Origin: Pseudomonadota bacterium
Lineage (GTDB): Bacteria > Pseudomonadota > Alphaproteobacteria > Rhizobiales > Devosiaceae
Length of the DNA: 6,499 bases
Direction of reading: 5' to 3'
NCBI GenBank assembly: GCA_023390785.1
Contig: JAEWCE010000184.1
Location: 1 to 6,499 of the forward strand
Part shown: piece after piece, positions 1 to 6,499 of the stretch
Position numbering within the stretch: position 1 is the first letter of the stretch
Layout: each line of letters starts with the position of its first letter
Translations under genes and position numbers: made by a program
The notes under the pieces: model-generated
What the model saw: the letters and a program-made list of their open reading frames with translations, nothing else
What the model was told of the DNA's origin: nothing
Database searches by the model: none

Positions 1-1316
1 ACGTCACCTTCGACCAGACCATGATCGATGAGGACATCTTCGAGGAAGGCACGATGTTCGACGGCTCCTCGATCGCCGGCTGGAAGGCGATCAACGAGTC
101 CGACATGGTGCTGATGCCCGATCCGAATTCGGCCTACATGGACCCGTTCTTCGGCGCCTCGACGCTCGCCATCAACTGCGATGTGCTCGAGCCCCTGACC
201 TACCAACCCTACAACCGCGACCCGCGCACCACGGCCAAGAAGGCCGAGGCCTACGTCAAGTCGTCGGGCCTGGGCGACAGCGTCTATTTCGGCCCCGAGC
301 CCGAATTCTTCATCTTCGATGACGTGAAGTATTCCAACACCACCTACAAGGTCGGCTTCGAGGTGGACTCGTCGGAACTGCCCACCAACAACGACACCGA
401 CTACGAGATGGGCAACCACGGCCATCACATCGGCCTCAAGAAGGGCTACTTCCCGGTGCCGCCGCTCGATAGCGCGCAGGACATGCGTGGCGAAATGCTG
501 GCGGCCATGGGCGCCATGGGCGTCACCATCGAGAAGCACCATCACGAGGTGGCCTCGGCCCAGCACGAGCTCGGCATCAAGTTCGCCCCGATCATCAAGT
601 CGGCCGACGACGTGCAGATTTACAAATATGTGATCCAGCAGGTCGCGCACGCCTACGGCAAGACCGTCACCTTCATGCCCAAGCCGGTCTATGGCGACAA
701 CGGGTCGGGCATGCACTGCCACCAGTCGATCTGGAAAGACGGCAAGAACCTGTTCGCCGGCGACCAGTATGCCGGCCTCAGCATGGATGCGCTGTACTAC
801 ATCGGCGGCGTCATCAGGCACGCCAAGGCCATCAACGCCTTCACCAACCCGACGACCAACTCCTACAAGCGCCTGGTGCCGGGTTTCGAGGCGCCCGTGC
901 TGCTCGCCTATTCGGCGCGCAACCGTTCGGCGTCCTGCCGCATCCCGTTCGGCCAGTCGCCGAAGGCCAAGCGCGTCGAGGTCCGTTTCCCCGATCCGCT
1001 GGCGAACCCCTACCTGGGCTTCGCGGCCCTGCTGATGGCGGGCGTCGACGGCATCAAGAACAAGATCCACCCCGGCGATCCGATGGACAAGGATCTTTAC
1101 GAGCTGCCGCCGGAAGAGCTGAAGCAGATACCGACGGTCTGCGGCTCGTTGCGCGAGGCCCTCGAAAGCCTCGACAAGGACCGCGAGTTCCTGAAGGCGG
1201 GCGGCGTCTTCGACGACGACCAGATCGACAGCTACATCGACCTCAAGATGACGGAAGTGATCAAGTTCGAGCACACCCCGCATCCGGTCGAGTACGAGAT
1301 GTACTACTCGGCCTGA
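1..1316 (+). CDS. glnA: Glutamine synthetase, type I-beta (5' end cut by the window)
   Basis: Cytosolic dodecameric enzyme that makes glutamine from glutamate, ammonia and ATP, the main entry of ammonium into metabolism. The reading frame is open from base 3 (VTFDQT before the Met at base 21), and comparison with E. coli GlnA suggests about 30 N-terminal residues are missing, so the ATG at 21 is internal. Visible family blocks are MFDGSSIAGW near the N terminus, FGPEPEFFIFDD, HHHEVASAQHELG, FMPKPVYGDNGSGMHCHQS (ATP/metal region), NPTTNSYKRLVPG, NRSASCRIP and VEVRFPDPLANPYL. MDKDLYELPPEE carries the adenylylation tyrosine (codon 1098-1100, equivalent to E. coli Tyr397). That marks it as the I-beta form switched by GlnE-type adenylyltransferase in response to PII. 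The protein ends HPVEYEMYYSA, the normal C terminus. In many Alphaproteobacteria glnB lies just upstream, but that would be outside the window. Identification is very secure. Confidence 0.98.
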   Translation, partial: VTFDQTMIDEDIFEEGTMFDGSSIAGWKAINESDMVLMPDPNSAYMDPFFGASTLAINCDVLEPLTYQPYNRDPRTTAKKAEAYVKSSGLGDSVYFGPEPEFFIFDDVKYSNTTYKVGFEVDSSELPTNNDTDYEMGNHGHHIGLKKGYFPVPPLDSAQDMRGEMLAAMGAMGVTIEKHHHEVASAQHELGIKFAPIIKSADDVQIYKYVIQQVAHAYGKTVTFMPKPVYGDNGSGMHCHQSIWKDGKNLFAGDQYAGLSMDALYYIGGVIRHAKAINAFTNPTTNSYKRLVPGFEAPVLLAYSARNRSASCRIPFGQSPKAKRVEVRFPDPLANPYLGFAALLMAGVDGIKNKIHPGDPMDKDLYELPPEELKQIPTVCGSLREALESLDKDREFLKAGGVFDDDQIDSYIDLKMTEVIKFEHTPHPVEYEMYYSA

Positions 1317-1342
1317 TTGCCGACCCATCGCGGAATTTGAGG

Positions 1343-1362
1343 AAGGGCCCCGCGGGGCCCTT
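1343..1362. terminator. GC-rich palindromic terminator between convergent genes
   Basis: A perfect 20-base palindrome, 8-bp arms AAGGGCCC and GGGCCCTT around CGCG, starts 26 bases after the glnA stop and ends 8 bases before the stop of the opposing PilZ gene. On the + strand it runs into TTTC, and on the - strand into TTCCTC, so the U-tracts are short both ways. The position between converging genes suggests a shared bidirectional intrinsic terminator. The weak U-tract lowers certainty. Confidence 0.7.
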
Positions 1363-1370
1363 TCGCATGC

Positions 1371-2039
1371 CTACTCGGCCGCCTCGGTCATTGCCTCGAC
1401 CTCGCCCGAAGCCAGCGCCTCCTGCACCCGCATCGCCCGCTGCCATTCGTCGGGTGCCCGCAGCATCTCCTCGACGACCTCGGGCTCCTGCTCGGCTACG
1501 AACTGCACCGCGAAGCCGACCTCGAGCTTGCGCACGACGCGCCCGACCACCCGGCCGATCGCCAGTGGCTCGCCCAGTTGCGGATCGAGGTCCGCCGACA
1601 CCGCGGCGCCGGAGGCGGAGATGTCGATCACCAGGCACGGCAGCACGTCGCCATTGCCCAGCACCACCGCCGAGCGCGGCTCGCGCGGCATGAAGCGCCG
1701 GTGCTGGCGCTTGTCGGTCAGCCCGGCAAAGGTCCGCTTTTTGTACCACTCGATCTTGTTGGCGAGCTTCTGCCGATCCTCGTCGTCGGCATCGATCTCC
1801 ATCACGAAGCCGTCGTCGATATGGCGCTCCACCACGCCGCGCAGCGTTCCGAACGGCTCGAAGTTGACGGTGATCTTTTCGCCGGGCGATCCGGGCACCG
1901 GCGCCGCCGCAACCACCCGGCTGACCGAGATGGATTGCAGTCGGCACGCAAATATCTGCACTCCGGCCAGCCGCATACGGCTGGCCAGCGCATAGCGCCC
2001 CATGACCGGCCCGATGAACCGGATGTCTGTACTTGCCAC
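1371..2039 (-). CDS. Tandem PilZ-domain protein, probable cyclic-di-GMP effector
   Basis: Predicted cytosolic protein of 222 residues from a GTG at 2039. The C-terminal PilZ domain (about 109-182) has both cyclic-di-GMP motifs: RQHRR (Arg111, Arg115; RxxxR) and DISASG (Asp139, Ser141, Gly144; D/NxSxxG). An N-terminal segment (about 7-95) has the same shape (CRLQSISVSR against CLVIDISASG) but Ser36 and Arg41 replace the Asp and Gly, so it looks like a degenerate PilZ domain that probably does not bind the ligand. A short basic segment (IEWYKKR, 96-102) joins them; the last 35 or so residues are acidic and look helical. No transmembrane segment or output domain is seen, so it likely acts by protein-protein contact; which process it controls (motility, polysaccharide, cell cycle) cannot be read here. 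Start: the frame extends to an ATG at 2108, but those 23 codons include two TTA codons, rare in this GC-rich DNA, and that ATG has no Shine-Dalgarno sequence. The GTG has GGA six bases upstream. ATG 2003 is a third option. Confidence 0.85.
   Translation of the reverse strand: MASTDIRFIGPVMGRYALASRMRLAGVQIFACRLQSISVSRVVAAAPVPGSPGEKITVNFEPFGTLRGVVERHIDDGFVMEIDADDEDRQKLANKIEWYKKRTFAGLTDKRQHRRFMPREPRSAVVLGNGDVLPCLVIDISASGAAVSADLDPQLGEPLAIGRVVGRVVRKLEVGFAVQFVAEQEPEVVEEMLRAPDEWQRAMRVQEALASGEVEAMTEAAE
1965..1986. repeat. Perfect inverted repeat inside the start of the PilZ gene
   Basis: Nine-base arms GGCCAGCCG and CGGCTGGCC flank the tetraloop CATA. On the - strand this encodes LASRMRLA, 18 to 25 residues after the GTG start, or just after the alternative ATG at 2003. 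In mRNA it would form a strong hairpin close to the ribosome-loading region. It may be a by-product of an Ala/Leu/Arg codon run; no function is shown. Confidence 0.5.
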
Positions 2040-2108
2040 GCCTGTTCCGGAGCCCCCGGCATTACCTGATGACAACGATAAGCATCGTCGCCCGCCGGCG
2101 CCTAACAT

Positions 2109-2490
2109 CAGGTTTATGGATATTTACGAAGATGGTACCGAAATTGCCGGCATTTGCGTGCCGCAAGGACGTGGAACTGCGGTTCAGACCAGCAGGAATA
2201 CCACGACGAGTACGCCCATCACGCCTGGGCGGGGCAGCCGGAGATGGGCAAGCCGGTACGCAAAACTACCAAACCCGGCTTGCAGCCACCCCAGATTCGA
2301 AAGCTCGAAAACGTGGCGGGCAGGCGGCTCGATACGCAGGCCGTCGCTGCTTCGCATACGGCTACTCCAGACACAAAAACCGTATGTCCTCGTTCTAGCA
2401 GGGCAAGGTTACGGAAGTGTTTGAAAGCCCCGAAGCTTTGGTTAATCCGGTGCGCCGATTTGGGGCAGCGTCTCACCTAAGAGCTTGAGC
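2109..2490. other. Gap of about 380 bases with no supported gene
   Basis: This stretch lies between the PilZ gene and the terminator of the secreted-protein gene, both read leftward. It is visibly richer in A and T than the flanking genes (for example around 2111-2130 and 2371-2383). Several overlapping open frames cross it, but none has a good start, Shine-Dalgarno sequence or recognisable protein. It should hold the promoter of the PilZ gene, probably in the AT-rich stretch near 2105-2130, but I see no convincing -35/-10 pair. On the - strand TGCTAGAAC (bases 2400-2392) resembles an extended -10 element without a matching -35. A weak inverted repeat is listed separately. I see no tRNA or known small RNA. 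Confidence 0.6.
2355..2386. repeat. Weak inverted repeat in the intergenic gap
   Basis: Seven-base arms CATACGG (2355-2361) and CCGTATG (2380-2386) are separated by 18 bases rich in A. It could be a loose hairpin or a dimeric protein site, but arms this short with so long a spacer can occur by chance. Confidence 0.25.
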
Positions 2491-2526
2491 ACAAAACAAA
2501 TCCCGGCCCACATGGGTGGACCGGGA
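2491..2526 (-). terminator. Intrinsic terminator of the small secreted-protein gene
   Basis: The hairpin at 2501-2526 pairs TCCCGG with CCGGGA, then CCAC with GTGG after one C-A mismatch, closing on a four-base loop. Read on the - strand it is followed by ATTTGTTTTG (bases 2501-2492), a typical U-rich tail, and it lies 24 bases after the TAA of the gene at 2551-2952. Read on the + strand the hairpin runs into CAAAAAA, so termination is directed leftward. Confidence 0.85.
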
Positions 2527-2550
2527 CAAAAAATCAGTCGGCGGAACGAA

Positions 2551-2952
2551 TTACATGCCGAAGTGCAGCGTGAAGCCGACGCTCGGGTCGCCGAAGCCCT
2601 TGTACCTCTTCAGCGGCGCCCGCTCGATCTTGCCTGTGCAACGATCGACCAGCAACTGGTACCAGTCGCCGTGCCAGCGCGCGACCACCACGGCCTGGTA
2701 ACCCTTCGACTTCCAGATCTTGATGTTCCTGAAGCCATAGTCCCTCAGCTGCCAGACGATCTGTTTGTCGGACAGGCAGATCTTGTGCTTGTTGCCGAAG
2801 TTGAACTTCATGCCGGGGCCGCCGCCGCCGTTCCCGAAGTCGAACGAGAACTGGAAGCTCGGCGGCGCCGCCTGAGCAGGCACGGCGGCCAGCGCGGTGG
2901 CGCCGAGGACCAGGGCGACAGCGCCCGCCTTGACGGTGGACATGAGGGTCAT
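2551..2952 (-). CDS. Small secreted PepSY-like protein
   Basis: Predicted exported protein of 133 residues. Residues 1-28 form a signal peptide: short N region with Lys8, hydrophobic core GAVALVLGATALAA, and PAQA before the predicted cut at Ala28/Ala29, so it is probably periplasmic or released. The mature part starts with a Phe/Gly-rich stretch (FQFSFDFGNGGGGPGMKFNFG), then a compact domain at about 58-111 running from CLSDKQI through LRDYGFRNI to VDRCTGKIE. That alternation resembles the PepSY-like fold of many small alphaproteobacterial secreted proteins; I infer this by eye. Cys59 and Cys105 are the only cysteines and could form a disulfide. The tail ends GFTLHFGM. No enzyme motif is visible and the function is unknown. 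The start at 2952 is chosen because AAGGAG lies six bases upstream and the signal peptide begins there; the frame could open as far up as 3030, but that extension is not signal-like. It is monocistronic: own terminator, divergent from parE. Confidence 0.85.
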   Translation of the reverse strand: MTLMSTVKAGAVALVLGATALAAVPAQAAPPSFQFSFDFGNGGGGPGMKFNFGNKHKICLSDKQIVWQLRDYGFRNIKIWKSKGYQAVVVARWHGDWYQLLVDRCTGKIERAPLKRYKGFGDPSVGFTLHFGM

Positions 2953-2958
2953 GGGGAT

Positions 2959-2964
2959 CTCCTT
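2959..2964 (-). promoter_or_regulatory. Shine-Dalgarno sequence of the secreted-protein gene
   Basis: On the - strand AAGGAG ends six bases before the ATG at 2952. It is the strongest ribosome binding site in the window and decides the start against upstream in-frame codons. Confidence 0.85.
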
Positions 2965-3042
2965 GGTGGGGTCGTTGCACCGCTCTTTCCGGGAGCGTTG
3001 CAGGCACACTAGCGCCTCGGCCGTGAACAAAGCTATGCCAAT

Positions 3043-3062
3043 CCGTTCATCTGCCGTTCATC
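3043..3062. promoter_or_regulatory. 9-bp direct repeat with 11-bp period, putative regulator site
   Basis: CCGTTCATC occurs at 3043-3051 and again at 3054-3062, separated by TG. On the - strand it reads GATGAACGG twice. The 11-bp period, about one helical turn, is the layout bound by OmpR/PhoB-type response regulators as tandem dimers. It lies 91-110 bases upstream of the secreted-protein start and 103-122 bases upstream of parE, so either gene could be controlled. The orientation and the CATAGC (-10-like, - strand 3037-3032) just beyond it fit activation of the secreted-protein gene better, but this is inference. Confidence 0.5.
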
Positions 3063-3105
3063 GAGACGATCGGCGATCCGGCAGCGGAGCACCGGGAACA
3101 GAGCG

Positions 3106-3134
3106 GCAACACACCCCCGCGACTATGCTAGAAC
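3106..3134 (+). promoter_or_regulatory. Tentative parE promoter (extended -10 type)
   Basis: TGC TAGAAC (3126-3134) resembles an extended -10 element. GCAACA at 3106-3111, with a 17-base spacer, matches only three of six positions of the -35 consensus. Transcription would start near 3141, giving a leader of about 24 bases before the parE ATG. It is placed sensibly but is weak, and TATGCT (3124-3129) is an overlapping alternative -10. Confidence 0.35.
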
Positions 3135-3164
3135 CAGCGTTGCGATTCGATTGACCGGACCACG

Positions 3165-5165
<2,001 letters not shown>

Positions 5166-5170
5166 CGGTC

Positions 5171-5203
5171 GCATTCCCACATTAAGCAAACCCTAGGGAA
5201 TGC
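5171..5203. repeat. Inverted repeat just after parE
   Basis: Eight-base perfect arms GCATTCCC (5171-5178) and GGGAATGC (5196-5203) flank a 17-base spacer, starting five bases after the parE stop. No T-run follows, so it is a poor intrinsic terminator. It directly abuts the -35 box of the helicase promoter (5206), so it may be an operator or a Rho-independent stem with a weak tail. Confidence 0.5.
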
Positions 5204-5205
5204 CG

Positions 5206-5233
5206 TTGACTCACGGGTGATTCCCTCTATGTT
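5206..5233 (+). promoter_or_regulatory. Sigma-70-type promoter of the RNA helicase gene
   Basis: TTGACT (5206-5211) and TATGTT (5228-5233) are separated by 16 bases. The -35 matches five of six and the -10 four of six consensus positions, the best pair I see in the window. Transcription would begin near 5240, leaving a leader of about 80 bases before the TTG start. The spacer contains an ATTCCC element shared with the flanking inverted repeats. Confidence 0.65.
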
Positions 5234-5250
5234 CCCGGCCCGTCGGGAAC
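5231..5250. promoter_or_regulatory. Inverted repeat overlapping the -10 box, possible operator
   Basis: Seven-base arms GTTCCCG (5231-5237) and CGGGAAC (5244-5250) flank GCCCGT. It overlaps the end of the -10 box and the predicted transcription start. Since the start would fall inside it, the full hairpin would not be in the mRNA, so a DNA-binding site is more likely than an RNA structure. No known operator is recognised. Confidence 0.45.
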
Positions 5251-5318
5251 CACTCCGCCGCTCGGCCTCCAAAGGGCCTCAACGCCGGCCCCTCCCAACC
5301 CACGAGTGGACGAACACA

Positions 5319-6499
<1,181 letters not shown>

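Noticed and set aside
1337..2069. Several + strand frames opposite the PilZ gene
   Set aside because: They are Arg/Pro/Ala-rich shadows without start signals, while the - strand frame has both PilZ motifs.
2181..2190. GGTTCAGACC, resembling the T-loop of a tRNA
   Set aside because: It breaks the GTTCRA consensus and I find no acceptor, D or anticodon stem around it.
1972..2363. CGCATACGGCT repeated at 1972-1982 and 2353-2363
   Set aside because: Only two copies, one inside the PilZ coding region, with no further shared flanks; most likely chance.
2154..2480. Possible 108-codon gene on the + strand
   Set aside because: It starts at TTG without a Shine-Dalgarno sequence, matches nothing I recognise, and neighbouring frames also show raised G/C at third positions. 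Kept only as a note in the gap finding.
2485..3012. 175-codon + strand frame opposite the secreted-protein gene
   Set aside because: The opposite strand has a ribosome binding site, signal peptide and terminator; this frame would also run through that terminator hairpin.

Overview
The window looks like ordinary chromosome from a GC-rich alphaproteobacterium. The evidence is the strong G/C preference at third codon positions, the alphaproteobacterial character of the glutamine synthetase, ParE and RhlE-like helicase sequences (judged from memory of those families), a tandem PilZ protein of a kind I associate with Alphaproteobacteria, and a small secreted PepSY-like protein common in that class. 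I cannot name the genus. There are no tRNA or rRNA genes, CRISPR arrays, insertion sequences, phage genes or defence genes.

Layout. (1) Bases 1-1316 hold the 3' nine-tenths of glnA (type I-beta glutamine synthetase, + strand), cut by the left edge. (2) A GC-rich palindrome at 1343-1362 lies between the convergent ends of glnA and a PilZ gene and probably terminates both. (3) A tandem PilZ protein is encoded on the - strand from about 2039 (or 2108) down to 1371. Its C-terminal PilZ domain has the cyclic-di-GMP motifs; its N-terminal domain lacks the key residues. (4) About 380 bases (2109-2490) carry no gene I can support. (5) A small secreted protein (- strand, 2952-2551) has a clear Shine-Dalgarno sequence, a signal peptide and a good intrinsic terminator at 2491-2526. 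(6) A divergent control region (2953-3164) contains a 9-bp direct repeat with 11-bp period. (7) parE (topoisomerase IV subunit B, + strand, 3165-5165) is complete. (8) A short control region (5166-5318) has two inverted repeats, a good sigma-70-type promoter and five copies of TTCCC/GGGAA. (9) An RhlE-like DEAD-box RNA helicase (+ strand, from a TTG at 5319) runs off the right edge.

The genes do not form one operon or one pathway. glnA serves nitrogen assimilation, the PilZ protein probably senses cyclic-di-GMP, parE decatenates chromosomes, and the helicase remodels RNA. Each appears to have its own promoter or terminator. I found no previously undescribed system. The points most worth a second look are the tandem repeat upstream of the secreted-protein gene, the TTCCC cluster around the helicase promoter, the degenerate first PilZ domain, and an Arg-to-Gly change in helicase motif VI.
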